A stretch of 23,345 nucleotides of DNA from JBOHPP01 sp050731755 (GCA_050731755.1 JBOHPP010000110.1:1-23345), one strand, 5' to 3'; numbered from the stretch's first letter, positions 14,997 to 22,738 are shown. Notes: generated from the letters alone by a model not told the origin. Numbers and translations: made by a program.

Positions 14997-16016
14997 TCAC
15001 GGTTTGGCGGTCAGCACGTTCTCCCAGCGCGTCAACATCATGCCGTTGCGCGCCTGCACCACCACCTCGCGGACCATGCCGATGCCAGGCAGATAATGCC
15101 GCTCCACCGACAGGGCGATGGGCTGCGACGGCTGCTCCATCAGCACCACGTACCCGGGAGCTTCGCCGGCCGGCCCCTTCAATGGGACCGGCCCCCACAT
15201 CCGGAACGTTTGCCGCAACGACTTGTCGATCTGGTAATGCCAGCGCCGCGGCGCCTTGAGCGGCCACGGCCAGATCTGACCGGGCGGATCGAAGGTCTGC
15301 TCCTCGTCGCCACTCTTCAGCTTCGTCACCACCAGGCCGGCGTCGGTGAGCTTCCACCACTCCTCCTCCACGAGCACGTCGTTGCGCCGGCTCTCGATGT
15401 GCAGGCCCATGGCGTCCTGGGCGACGGCCGTTTTCGTTACCGTGGCTCGCAGCCTGCCGTCGGGGTCGAGCTTCGTGCCGGCCGGCAAATCGGGCTTGAC
15501 GCCGGCGGCGAACTGTTGCTCGAACGCGTATGGCCAGACCGTGCCCGGCTTGAGCGGCAGCAGATCGCCCGGCTGGCTCAGCGACGGGGCCTGGACCGGC
15601 ACGACCGAGAACTCGACGGATCGCCAGGGCTTGCCGTCAGCGGTGACGTCGAGTCGGTACTTGCCGGGCGGCAAGGCGCCGGCCCGAGACCGCATGTGGA
15701 TCGCGGCCCGGTCCTTGCCACCCATCGGCAGGGTGGTCTTGTTGATCACCTGGCCGGCAGGGGCGGCGTTCCCTACATCCACCACTGACCAGATGGCGCC
15801 CAGATTCCGGTAGGACTCTCCCTTGGCGAGCCGGACGACGGCACTGACCTCCTGGGTCGACCCGGCCGGGAAGCGCCGCGTGGGATAGACCGCCGAATAG
15901 TCCACGGCCCCGGCGAGGCACAGTTGGAGCTCCGATGGCGGGCGCGCGGGCTGCGCGTCGGCGAAGCCGTGAGCGAGGACGACCGCGGCGAGCCCCATCA
16001 ACACACGATGCTTCAT
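14997..16016 (-). CDS. Secreted protein with Ig-like N-terminal domain, unknown function
   Basis: A 339-residue exported protein. A Sec signal peptide is clear (MKHRVLMGLAAVVLAHGFADA, cleavage near ADA-QPA). Residues of about 30-145 form a beta-rich domain with WSVVDVGNAAP and a PPGKYRLDVTADGKPW turn; the same pattern (WTAVDIGDAAP, PAGDYRVDLYLDDE) ends the RDD protein of this cluster, so the two share a domain. The rest (about 155-339) starts LLPLKPGTVWPYAFEQQ and contains WPWPLKAPRRWHYQIDK and a 'PGIGMVREVV' segment, like lipoprotein-type domains that read as large beta sheets; I do not recognise a named family. ATG 16016 follows GGAGGTCAGG. The open frame continues upstream to 16175 but overlaps the DUF3592 gene. 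Confidence 0.82.
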   Translation of the reverse strand: MKHRVLMGLAAVVLAHGFADAQPARPPSELQLCLAGAVDYSAVYPTRRFPAGSTQEVSAVVRLAKGESYRNLGAIWSVVDVGNAAPAGQVINKTTLPMGGKDRAAIHMRSRAGALPPGKYRLDVTADGKPWRSVEFSVVPVQAPSLSQPGDLLPLKPGTVWPYAFEQQFAAGVKPDLPAGTKLDPDGRLRATVTKTAVAQDAMGLHIESRRNDVLVEEEWWKLTDAGLVVTKLKSGDEEQTFDPPGQIWPWPLKAPRRWHYQIDKSLRQTFRMWGPVPLKGPAGEAPGYVVLMEQPSQPIALSVERHYLPGIGMVREVVVQARNGMMLTRWENVLTAKP

Positions 16017-16056
16017 CCTGACCTCCACGTTCGGTGTCGACGACGCGCGTCGCCCC

Positions 16057-17382
16057 TCACGCCCGGACGAATCCGGTAATGGTCCTGACCGCTGCGTACA
16101 CGAGCGCCCCACCGCACAGCAGCTTGATCCCGTTCGGGCCGAGCACGATGAAGATGCCGAAGAGCCCGGGCGCAAGCAGCAACACGCCGATCATCACGAC
16201 GAAGTTGCTCCGCCAGCGGGGGCTCGCACGCCAGGCTCGCTGCCGCCACGCCTCTTTGGCCTCCCGCAGGGTGAACTGCTCCAAGAACGAGGAGCCGGCG
16301 CTTCGGCCGCGGAAGCGATACCAGGAGACGCGCGCCAAGGCCGGGCGCGCTTCCAGGCGCACGCTCCGCGAAAGGTCCTCCACCTCGGCGTGGGTCATCG
16401 GTTCGCCGGCGCCGCCGAAGATCCGGGAGAGGATGCCGCCCATGAACAGCACGAACCCGATCACCGTCATCCCGATGGTGATGGCCAGGAGCGGGGCCTG
16501 GTGGGGAATCATGAGTCGCTCGAGATCCTTCAGCGCTGGTATGCTCTCGCCCACGACCATCGCGACGAAGAAGAGCGTCAGCATCACGGCAAAGCCACCG
16601 AGACGCTTCAAGAACGATTGCCGGCGCTTCCCCCCCGATGCCTCGGTGGTCCCCTCCGGTACCGGCATCCGGGTTCTGTCCCAGATGCTTTCCTCGGGGT
16701 GCTGCCGATCGAAGCGAACCGTCAGGGCGTCGCCGACCTCGACGGCCTGAGCCTCCTCGGGCGTCAAGGGACCGCTGGTCCCCTCCTGGGGCCGCCCGAA
16801 ATGGTCCTCATACCGATACCTCACATTCCACTGACGGACGCGGTTGACGGCGACGCTGCTGGGCTCGATGGCGAGGACCGTGCCCGGCGCCGTCATCCCC
16901 TCCCGGAGCAGGCGCCGATCCCGCCAGACCCGGGTCGCGGTCCTCACGAAGAGCACGCCGCCGATCAGGGCGAGCAGACTGCCGAGCCCCGTCATGATGA
17001 GGGGCGATTGCATACCGCCCGAACCCTCGGCGCGGCTCGACTGCGGTTCCCCGGGCAGGTACGCGACCTTGAACGGGCTTCCCCGATCGAGGCTCTCCCA
17101 CTCCTCCACGCTGACGGCGTCGACGCTCTCGGCGGTCCGACCGTCGGCCGTGGTGAAGCGATACACGATCTCGTACTTGGTGCTGGAGTTTCCCTCACGC
17201 GATGCGCGCTTGATCGACTTGTTCACCACGACCGCCTCGACAACCTGGCCTTGCTTCTGATAGGCCTGCTCCCGGGTCGCGTCCTGCACTCCCGTGTAGA
17301 GCAAGATCAGGCCAACGCACATGAACAGGGCTCCGAACCACACGAAGAATGTCCGGCCGGAGAGAGGGAGCCGTATCCTCAT
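16057..17382 (-). CDS. DUF3592-type membrane protein, long paralogue
   Basis: A 441-residue membrane protein with two DUF3592-like units. The first (about 35-115: GQVVEAVVVNKSIKR, YEIVYRFTTADGR, VAYLPGEPQ) lies between transmembrane helices at about 11-32 and 127-148. The second (about 160-230: APGTVLAIEPSSVAV, WNVRYRYEDHFGR, LTVRFDRQHPEESIW) is followed by a region absent from its neighbour, with further helices near 243-262, 279-302 and two in the C-terminus. The first 230 residues align along their whole length with the adjacent 243-residue protein, indicating tandem duplication. The start ATG overlaps the upstream stop (ATGA). Function unknown; DUF3592 proteins are generally uncharacterised membrane proteins. 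Confidence 0.85.
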   Translation of the reverse strand: MRIRLPLSGRTFFVWFGALFMCVGLILLYTGVQDATREQAYQKQGQVVEAVVVNKSIKRASREGNSSTKYEIVYRFTTADGRTAESVDAVSVEEWESLDRGSPFKVAYLPGEPQSSRAEGSGGMQSPLIMTGLGSLLALIGGVLFVRTATRVWRDRRLLREGMTAPGTVLAIEPSSVAVNRVRQWNVRYRYEDHFGRPQEGTSGPLTPEEAQAVEVGDALTVRFDRQHPEESIWDRTRMPVPEGTTEASGGKRRQSFLKRLGGFAVMLTLFFVAMVVGESIPALKDLERLMIPHQAPLLAITIGMTVIGFVLFMGGILSRIFGGAGEPMTHAEVEDLSRSVRLEARPALARVSWYRFRGRSAGSSFLEQFTLREAKEAWRQRAWRASPRWRSNFVVMIGVLLLAPGLFGIFIVLGPNGIKLLCGGALVYAAVRTITGFVRA

Positions 17383-18110
17383 GCCTTCCCGATCCAGACG
17401 CTCTTTTTCGGGGCGCGGGTATCGAAGCGCGCCACCCCCTTGTCACCGACCTTCCACTCCTGGGCCTCCTGAGGAGCCGTGAGCCCGCTTTCGCCGCTGC
17501 GCGTTCGCCCCCGATGATCCAGATAGCGATAGCGGATCCGCCACTGCGGGACGCCGTTGAAGCTCACATCGGCTGGACCCACCTCGACCACCGTCGCCTC
17601 GGCCATCGCCCCCCCGGTCTGGAGCCGGAGCTCGCGCAGGATGCCGCTCACCCCTTTGAAGAAGATCCATCCACCGAGCGGCACGAGCACGATCCCCAGG
17701 ATCAGGAAGATGCCCGGCAGCATCCAGTCGGGCCCGGCGCCCTCGATCCGGTTGTTCTGAGGATCGCTGGGCAGGTACGTGACCTGGAGGGGCTCCCGCT
17801 CAACCAGGCGATCCCAGAACTCTCCGCTGACCTTGACTTCCGTCTTCACGACGCCACCGTCAGGCGCGTTGAAGCGGTAGCCTACCCAGTAGCTCGTGCT
17901 GTCCTTGCTGCGGCTGATCCGCTTCGTCAGCACCATGCCCTGGGTGACCTGCGCCTCCTTCTGGAACTGCTGCTGTTGGCGGATCGTGTCGATCCCGACG
18001 TAGACCCCGACGATGAGGAACGGCGCCCCGCAGACAAGCCAGATGCCGCCGAACCAGAAGGCGAACGATCGCTTGGCCAGCCCGAAGAAGGACTTCGGCC
18101 GCCGTCTCAC
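17379..18110 (-). CDS. DUF3592-type membrane protein, short paralogue
   Basis: A 243-residue protein with a transmembrane helix at about 19-40, a first DUF3592-like unit (QVTQGMVLTKRISR, YWVGYRFNAPDGG, VTYLPSDPQNNRIEG), a hydrophobic segment at about 130-153 and a second unit (AEATVVEVGPADVSF, WRIRYRYLDHRGRTR, GVARFDTRAPKKSVWIG). It is a paralogue of the N-terminal half of the next gene. The start is GTG 18110 with GAGG eight bases upstream; the 34-base gap to the protease stop and the ATGA overlap with the following gene point to one transcript. Confidence 0.85.
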   Translation of the reverse strand: MRRRPKSFFGLAKRSFAFWFGGIWLVCGAPFLIVGVYVGIDTIRQQQQFQKEAQVTQGMVLTKRISRSKDSTSYWVGYRFNAPDGGVVKTEVKVSGEFWDRLVEREPLQVTYLPSDPQNNRIEGAGPDWMLPGIFLILGIVLVPLGGWIFFKGVSGILRELRLQTGGAMAEATVVEVGPADVSFNGVPQWRIRYRYLDHRGRTRSGESGLTAPQEAQEWKVGDKGVARFDTRAPKKSVWIGKA

Positions 18111-18144
18111 GATGACTTCCTCACCGCGGCGTCAGAACCCGGTT

Positions 18145-19371
18145 CTAGTCGCGCTTGAGCTCGGCGATGGAGGCGCGGATCTTTGCGGCGTCCCTGGCCT
18201 TCGGGTCGAGCGCCAGGTAGCGCTCGAAGGACTCGATGGCCTTGGTCCGATCCCGCTTCCGGTAGTACGCCAGCCCCAGTTCCCGGTAGGCAGGAGCGTA
18301 CTCGGCCTTGGCCTGGATCGCGTCGTTCAAGTGGCCGATGGCCCGGTCCACGGCGCCCGCATCGCTGCCGGTCTCCAGCGCGATCTTGCCCAGGTAGTGG
18401 TGGGGCACGGGATCCTTGGCGTCGGTCCGCAGCGCCTTCTGGAACAGCGCCGCCGCGGTGTTGAAGCGCTTGGCGTCGTAGTCGAACTTGGCCGTGGTGA
18501 CCACCAGATCCTTCGTCAGGCGCGTGAACTCCTGCGTGTTGACGGTGAGCTGGCGCTCGGCCACGTCCCGGGCGTACTTCGTCTGCACCAACTGGGTCGT
18601 GTGCTGGATCCGCGCCGCGTTGGTCGGGTGGCTGCCGTAGAAGAAATGCTGCAGCGGCTTCTGATCGCCGTACTCCTTGAGCAGCACCTCGAACGTCCGG
18701 GGCGCCTCCCGCGGGTCCCAGCCGGCTTTGACCAGGTAGTCCAGGCCGACCTCGTCGGCCTCGCCCTCCCGGCTCCGGCCGTGGCCGCTGATCGCGGCGC
18801 TCATCGTGTACTCGTAGGCCTTCCCGAGCGCCGCGGCGGGGATCACGCCGCTCGCGCCCGCAGCGGTGCCGGCGAGCTGACCGAGCAGCTGCAGCCCGTA
18901 CCGTCCCTCGATCCCCTTCGTCACGTGGCTCTCGGTCACGTGGGCGATCTCGTGGGCCATCACCATGGCCACCTGCGCCTCGTTCTCCATCCGGGCCAGG
19001 AGGCCGGCGTGGAAGTAGACCAGGCCGCCGCCGAAAGTGAAAGCGTTGACGCTGGGGTCGGCGACGATCCGAAACCGGTAGGGGAACGGCCGGGGCCTGG
19101 CGACTGCGACGACGCGCTGCCCAATCTGTGTGAGGTAATCCTCCAGCAGCGGCTGCTCCCACATCTTGGCCTGGGCCTCGAATTTGCGGGCGTTTTCCTG
19201 GGCCATGCGGGCCTCGTCCTGCTCGGTGAAGCTCGGTCGGTCGACGACCACCTTGCCCAACGTCCCGATGGTGCCGATGCTGCCGGGAATGTTCGGCACT
19301 TGGCCGCCGCAACCGGCGAAAACAGCCAGCGCCGCGCCCGCGAGGATCCGGGTCAGAGGGGTGCGAGTCAT
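18145..19371 (-). CDS. M48-family metalloprotease lipoprotein with TPR repeats (BepA/YfgC-like)
   Basis: A 408-residue zinc protease anchored as a lipoprotein. The signal peptide ends in a lipobox, VFAGC, with C21 as the lipidated residue. The HEIAH zinc motif is at 140-144, the third ligand E204 lies in GEADEVG, and the family's SHPT motif is at 247-250. Residues of about 280-400 form tetratricopeptide repeats (FNTAAALFQKAL, APAYRELGLAYYRKRDRTKAIESFERYL). This is the layout of BepA-type periplasmic proteases, which check and degrade stalled outer-membrane proteins. ATG 19371 has GGAGG eight bases upstream; the frame is open to 19455 but across the promoter. Its own promoter suggests extra or stress-dependent expression within the block. 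Confidence 0.93.
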   Translation of the reverse strand: MTRTPLTRILAGAALAVFAGCGGQVPNIPGSIGTIGTLGKVVVDRPSFTEQDEARMAQENARKFEAQAKMWEQPLLEDYLTQIGQRVVAVARPRPFPYRFRIVADPSVNAFTFGGGLVYFHAGLLARMENEAQVAMVMAHEIAHVTESHVTKGIEGRYGLQLLGQLAGTAAGASGVIPAAALGKAYEYTMSAAISGHGRSREGEADEVGLDYLVKAGWDPREAPRTFEVLLKEYGDQKPLQHFFYGSHPTNAARIQHTTQLVQTKYARDVAERQLTVNTQEFTRLTKDLVVTTAKFDYDAKRFNTAAALFQKALRTDAKDPVPHHYLGKIALETGSDAGAVDRAIGHLNDAIQAKAEYAPAYRELGLAYYRKRDRTKAIESFERYLALDPKARDAAKIRASIAELKRD

Positions 19372-19414
19372 ATCTATGACCTCCTCTCTCTCTACTCTCT
19401 CTACGTGGGGGAGT

Positions 19415-19442
19415 ACTTTAGGCGGCCCCGCCCAATTGTCAA
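19415..19442 (-). promoter_or_regulatory. Promoter of the M48 protease gene
   Basis: On the minus strand a perfect TTGACA (19437-19442) and TAAAGT (19415-19420) are 16 bases apart, in the 105-base gap between the secreted protein gene and the protease. The predicted 5' leader of about 37 bases is a run of AG repeats leading into the GGAGG site. Confidence 0.65.
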
Positions 19443-19476
19443 TGGCCGCGGCCACCTGATCAGGCAGGCCGTCCTC

Positions 19477-20010
19477 TTACTGGATCGTCACGCTCAAGAT
19501 CCGCGAGGTCAGGGCCCCGCGGGTATCGGCGATGGAGATCCGGATCGTGTGCTTTCCCCTGGGAAACGACACGCGCTCCACTCGGATGCCCTCTGGCGAG
19601 GCATACGGTCGGACCCGGTCGGTGATGTCGATGCTCACAAGCTTGACGTACTTGACCTCCAGGGTCGCGAGATCGACAGCCGCGTCATCCTGCGGCTGAA
19701 ACTGGACCTCGATATCGAGCGGTCCCGTCACGGCTAACCCTTCAGTCGGCTTGATCACCAGAATCCTGGGGCCCACCTCCAGGGCCTCCGTTCCCTTCCG
19801 GGAGGGCCCCAGAGTTGCGCCCGGCTCGGCCGGGAGCTCGATGGGGGCATCGGGCAGACGCGCCTCTTCGGGAGTGACCAGGAAGAGCGTCTGGGCGCCG
19901 GCCGAACCGATGGCAGTCGCCGAGACCAGCACCGCGAGGGCCATGACGAGGGCCAGGGCGGCTCGCCTCCCGGAATCTCCCCCTGCGCTGGACTGCCGGC
20001 CGCGTCTCAT
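19477..20010 (-). CDS. Secreted beta-rich protein, unknown function
   Basis: A 177-residue protein with a long N-terminal signal peptide (basic start RRGRQSS, hydrophobic ALALVMALAVLVSATAIG, likely cleavage after SAGA). The mature part has a proline-rich linker and then a beta-sandwich-like domain (RILVIKPTEGLAVTGPLDIEVQF to the end) with a VSFPRGKHTIRISIADTRG turn typical of Ig-like or fibronectin-like domains. ATG 20010 overlaps the stop of the Yip1-family gene (ATGA), so it is coupled to it. No named family recognised. It could be an exported partner of the Yip1 or RDD membrane proteins. Confidence 0.82.
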   Translation of the reverse strand: MRRGRQSSAGGDSGRRAALALVMALAVLVSATAIGSAGAQTLFLVTPEEARLPDAPIELPAEPGATLGPSRKGTEALEVGPRILVIKPTEGLAVTGPLDIEVQFQPQDDAAVDLATLEVKYVKLVSIDITDRVRPYASPEGIRVERVSFPRGKHTIRISIADTRGALTSRILSVTIQ

Positions 20011-20588
20011 CGGAACGTCGGCGCGGGAAGCATCATCCCGCCGACCACAGCGACCAAGACAAAGAGGACGATGGCCGCGATGATCACGGCCACCGTATAT
20101 CCCATGACCTTCGACTCGGGCACCTTCATGAGAACGGGAACGCCTACATAGAGAAGGTAGAGGCTGTAGAGGCCCAGGATGGCCAGGAACCCCAGGGCCG
20201 GGATCAGGCCGAAGATGCCGGCGAGCCAGGCGGCCGTGCTCGAGTAGGCCGCCAGCTTGAAGGCCTGGACCTGGTTCTTCTGGCCCGAGAAGGTCGGGGC
20301 CAGGGCGTCGATGATCAGCGCGAGCACGTAGACGGCCGCCAGGCTCAAGGCGAACGTCACGATGGCCTGCACGATCGAGGCGCCGATGGGCACGCGGTAG
20401 CGCCCCACCGTCGGTACGCCGAAGCCGATCACCGAGAGACCGATGACCGAGGCCACGGGCCCGATGGCGGCCAGCGGGATGACGTACGACTTGTACGCCT
20501 CCGCCACCGTCGACCGCTCCCGAGCGATGACCTCCCACTCCTGGCGCGGCTGCACCAGGATGTTCTTCACGCGTTCAGTCAGGGTCAT
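20007..20588 (-). CDS. Yip1-family membrane protein
   Basis: A 193-residue integral membrane protein of the bacterial Yip1/YIPF-like family. It begins with the characteristic amphipathic segment TERVKNILVQPRQEWEVIARE and has about five hydrophobic helices (37-58, 69-95, 113-131, 131-152, 162-186), with the mid-protein motif PTFSGQKNQVQAFKLAAYSSTAAWL that marks the family. The role in bacteria is not established. ATG 20588 has GGAG upstream; the gene lies 27 bases after the RDD protein gene and overlaps the secreted protein gene. Confidence 0.88.
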   Translation of the reverse strand: MTLTERVKNILVQPRQEWEVIARERSTVAEAYKSYVIPLAAIGPVASVIGLSVIGFGVPTVGRYRVPIGASIVQAIVTFALSLAAVYVLALIIDALAPTFSGQKNQVQAFKLAAYSSTAAWLAGIFGLIPALGFLAILGLYSLYLLYVGVPVLMKVPESKVMGYTVAVIIAAIVLFVLVAVVGGMMLPAPTFR

Positions 20589-20615
20589 GTGTGTTCTCCG
20601 TCTGTCGGGGGTCGG

Positions 20616-21509
20616 TCATCGCGACACCTTATAGGCCAGGGTCATGACGAGCTCGTCGTCCAGATAGAGGTCCACCCGGTAGTCGCCGGCGGGCCAGGGT
20701 CGGGGCCCGCGACTGAGGCGGAAGGTGCCGGGGGCCGACCCGGTCACGACGAGGACGCTCTCGTCCAGCTCCAGATTCGGTGGCGCCGCGTCTCCGATGT
20801 CCACGGCCGTCCACACGGCCTTCAGCCGCGACCCCGGCGGGACGTTCGTCGCCTTGAACGCCACGTTGATGGAGGGGTCCTCGGGGGAGAACGTCGTCGT
20901 CGGGTCGACCGGTTGATGGTCGGCGGTCACGCTCCGGGCCAGGGTGGCGGTCAGTGGGGCGCCTTCACGCGCCGTCCCCGGTGCCGGGGGCGAGCTCCTC
21001 GAGGCGAATCCACCCACGATGCCGCCGATCGCTACGACGAGCGCGGCCGCGAGCGCGCCGGCGCGCGTCGCGCGCCCGGCCTCGCGCCGGGTCACGATCG
21101 TGCCCGCGGCCAGGTCCCCGAGGCGGAGGCCACGGCTCGTCAGGATCACGCTGAAGGCCGCGACCAGGTAACCGGCGAGGCCATCGACGAGGCGCATGAG
21201 GTTGCGGATGAGCGAGGCGCGGAACCCGATCGGCCGGCCGTCTTCGGTGGTCACTCGGATCTCCGCCACCACCTTGCCGAGGGTCACCCCGAACAGCGCC
21301 TCGCACACGATGAAGTACGCGAGCATGACTGCCCCGAGAATCCCGAACAGGATGAGTGCGGGGAGCCCGGTCAGCTCGAACCCTTGCGCCGTCATCCCGC
21401 CGAACCGGTCGGCCAGCAGCATTCCGACGAAAAAGAACAGGCCGAGGACGATCAGGCCGTCGACCAGCTGGCCGAGCGCCCGGTCGCCCAGGGAGGCCCG
21501 CGGCGTCAT
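20616..21509 (-). CDS. RDD membrane domain fused to an exported Ig-like domain
   Basis: A 297-residue protein. Residues 1-145 form an RDD domain: LGDRALGQLVDGLIVLGLFFFV with the R and D of the motif, a second helix ILFGILGAVMLAYFIVCEALFG, then the family's GKVVAEIRVTTEDGRPIGFRASLIRNLMRLVDGL and RGLRLGDLAAGTIVTRR. A further helix at about 153-170 leads to a soluble part (about 185-297) that ends with an Ig-like domain (LKAVWTAVDIGDAAPPN, PAGDYRVDLYLDDELVMTLAY). The same domain begins the secreted protein at 14997-16016. By topology the Ig-like part should lie outside the cytoplasm. ATG 21509 overlaps the TM2 gene stop (ATGA). A fusion of RDD to such a domain is not one I know. Confidence 0.88.
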   Translation of the reverse strand: MTPRASLGDRALGQLVDGLIVLGLFFFVGMLLADRFGGMTAQGFELTGLPALILFGILGAVMLAYFIVCEALFGVTLGKVVAEIRVTTEDGRPIGFRASLIRNLMRLVDGLAGYLVAAFSVILTSRGLRLGDLAAGTIVTRREAGRATRAGALAAALVVAIGGIVGGFASRSSPPAPGTAREGAPLTATLARSVTADHQPVDPTTTFSPEDPSINVAFKATNVPPGSRLKAVWTAVDIGDAAPPNLELDESVLVVTGSAPGTFRLSRGPRPWPAGDYRVDLYLDDELVMTLAYKVSR

Positions 21510-21754
21510 TGGGCCTTGATCGGGAGCCCGTCGCCGTCCCGGAACTTGCCGACGACGATCATGATGAAGTCGATGAGGGCCCAGACGCCGAAGCCCCCCA
21601 GCGTGACGAGCTGCAGGATTCCCGTCCCGATCTTTCCCACATAGAACCGATGGACGCCGAGGACGCCGAGAAAGAAGCACAGCAGTACGGTCGGCACGAA
21701 GCCCTTTTCGCTCACCCGGCTGACCGGCCCCGTCTCGCTCACTCTGCTGGCCAT
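21506..21754 (-). CDS. TM2-domain protein
   Basis: An 82-residue protein with a classic TM2 domain: a first helix VPTVLLCFFLGVLGVHRFYVGK, a turn, and a second helix LVTLGGFGVWALIDFIMIVVGKFRDGDG. Two transmembrane helices with the conserved GxHRFYxG motif and an Asp in the second helix are diagnostic. The ATG at 21754 follows GGAGAGGGGG. It overlaps the RDD gene by the ATGA arrangement. The TM2 role in bacteria is not settled. Confidence 0.9.
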   Translation of the reverse strand: MASRVSETGPVSRVSEKGFVPTVLLCFFLGVLGVHRFYVGKIGTGILQLVTLGGFGVWALIDFIMIVVGKFRDGDGLPIKAQ

Positions 21755-21775
21755 GTCTTCCCCCTCTCCGGCGCT

Positions 21776-22102
21776 CTAGCCTCGCCGGGTCTTCAGCTGC
21801 TGGCCCGGGTAGCACACGCGACGGCCGTCTCCGTCTCGAAAGTTCCCCGTGAGCAGCATGATGGTCACGATGAGGGCGTGACCGAAATCGGCGACGAGAA
21901 AGACGAAACCCAGGACCATCTCTTCCCGGGCGAAGCAGTAGATCCAGGCGATCGACAGCCCCAGGTCGAGCAATCCCTCCACCCATCGCCCCAGGTAGAA
22001 GTGGTGCCCGCCCACGAACCCCACGACGCTCGACAGGATCACCGCCGTGGCGTAACTCTTCGGCGATGGCCCTTCCTGCCCCGGCACTGTGCGGCTCTCC
22101 AT
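21776..22102 (-). CDS. TM2-like membrane protein, diverged
   Basis: A 108-residue protein that begins the minus-strand envelope block. It shows ILSSVVGFVGGHHFYLGRWVEGLLDLGL, a diverged form of the TM2 motif with HHFYLG in place of HRFYVG, then two more hydrophobic segments and GNFRDGDGRRVCY, which shares the GxFRDGDG tail with the next gene. This suggests duplication of one TM2 ancestor. ATG 22102 follows GAGG six bases upstream. A promoter lies at 22135-22164. Confidence 0.85.
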   Translation of the reverse strand: MESRTVPGQEGPSPKSYATAVILSSVVGFVGGHHFYLGRWVEGLLDLGLSIAWIYCFAREEMVLGFVFLVADFGHALIVTIMLLTGNFRDGDGRRVCYPGQQLKTRRG

Positions 22103-22134
22103 GACCAGCCTCGAACGGTGGGTTGCCGGCGCCG

Positions 22135-22164
22135 ACTCTAGCGCCGCTGACGATAGGTCGTCAA
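22135..22164 (-). promoter_or_regulatory. Promoter of the ten-gene envelope block
   Basis: On the minus strand TTGACG (22159-22164) and TAGAGT (22135-22140) are 18 bases apart, followed by a leader of about 26 bases to ATG 22102. The -10 box lies in the loop of a small GGCGC/GCGCC hairpin. Confidence 0.5.
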
Positions 22165-22214
22165 CCGAGCCCCCCGCCGGAGCCCGGCACGCCGGGCCAT
22201 CGTCGCGCGCGGCC

Positions 22215-22243
22215 TTGACCCGCCGCCCGGGCGGCGCTATCTG
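22215..22243 (+). promoter_or_regulatory. Promoter with palindromic spacer
   Basis: On the plus strand TTGACC (22215-22220) and TATCTG (22238-22243) are 17 bases apart. The first 16 of these spacer bases (22221-22236) are a perfect palindrome, CGCCGCCCGGGCGGCG. The transcript would begin about three bases before ATG 22253. Confidence 0.5.
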
Positions 22244-22252
22244 TCAGCCGCG

Positions 22253-22612
22253 ATGAGTCGTTTCGCGATCCCCTTGGCCGCCGGGCTCGTCCTGGCCCTG
22301 GGCGGGCCCGCCTTCGCGATCGACACCCCCAATGAGCGCGTCACGCTGGCGGGGCTCGGGGCGGTCCACGTCGTCGTGGACGAGCTGTTGCGCGAGGCGC
22401 CGGCGCGCTACGTGCACTCCGTGGACCTCACCCTGCGGCAACACACCCGCCTCATACGGGACCGCGCGATCGAGTCGTACGCTATCACCTGGAGCGAGAA
22501 CCGCCAGGCCGGCGTCGTCGATGCCGCCCACCTCGACACCGTGCGGGACGCGGTGCGAGCCACAGTGCAGCAGTTCGTCGCCGCCTGGCAGACCGTCAAC
22601 CCGCTGCGCTAG
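22253..22612 (+). CDS. Small secreted protein, unknown function
   Basis: A 119-residue protein with a Sec signal peptide (MSRFAIPLAAGLVLALGGPAFA, cleavage near AFA-ID). The mature 97 residues are mostly predicted alpha-helical (VHVVVDELLREAPARYVHSVDLTL, LDTVRDAVRATVQQFVAAWQ) with no cysteines and no recognisable family. ATG 22253 has no ribosome binding site and the predicted transcript start is about three bases upstream, suggesting a leaderless mRNA. The opposite-strand frame over the same region has no signal or family support. Confidence 0.7.
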   Translation: MSRFAIPLAAGLVLALGGPAFAIDTPNERVTLAGLGAVHVVVDELLREAPARYVHSVDLTLRQHTRLIRDRAIESYAITWSENRQAGVVDAAHLDTVRDAVRATVQQFVAAWQTVNPLR

Positions 22613-22698
22613 CCCGCCGACGGGGGCAGACATCGATCGAAGGGCGCGGAAGAAAAGGCGATGAAAATGTTGCGTGGTGGGAATCGGTGGCAGCGACA

Positions 22699-22738
22699 TT
22701 GCTCCCCTTGAAGCCTTGAATCTCTCGAAGGGGGGCAA
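22699..22738 (+). promoter_or_regulatory. 5'-leader hairpin covering a ribosome binding site
   Basis: TTGCTCCCCTT (22699-22709) pairs with AAGGGGGGCAA (22728-22738), 11 base pairs including one G-U, with an 18-base loop. The right arm contains the G-run that is the only ribosome-binding-site candidate for ATG 22744. In the RNA the hairpin would hide it. Confidence 0.45.

Noticed and set aside
18013..19737. 574-codon plus-strand open frame over the M48 protease
   Set aside because: It is antisense to a protease with an intact zinc site and signal peptide.
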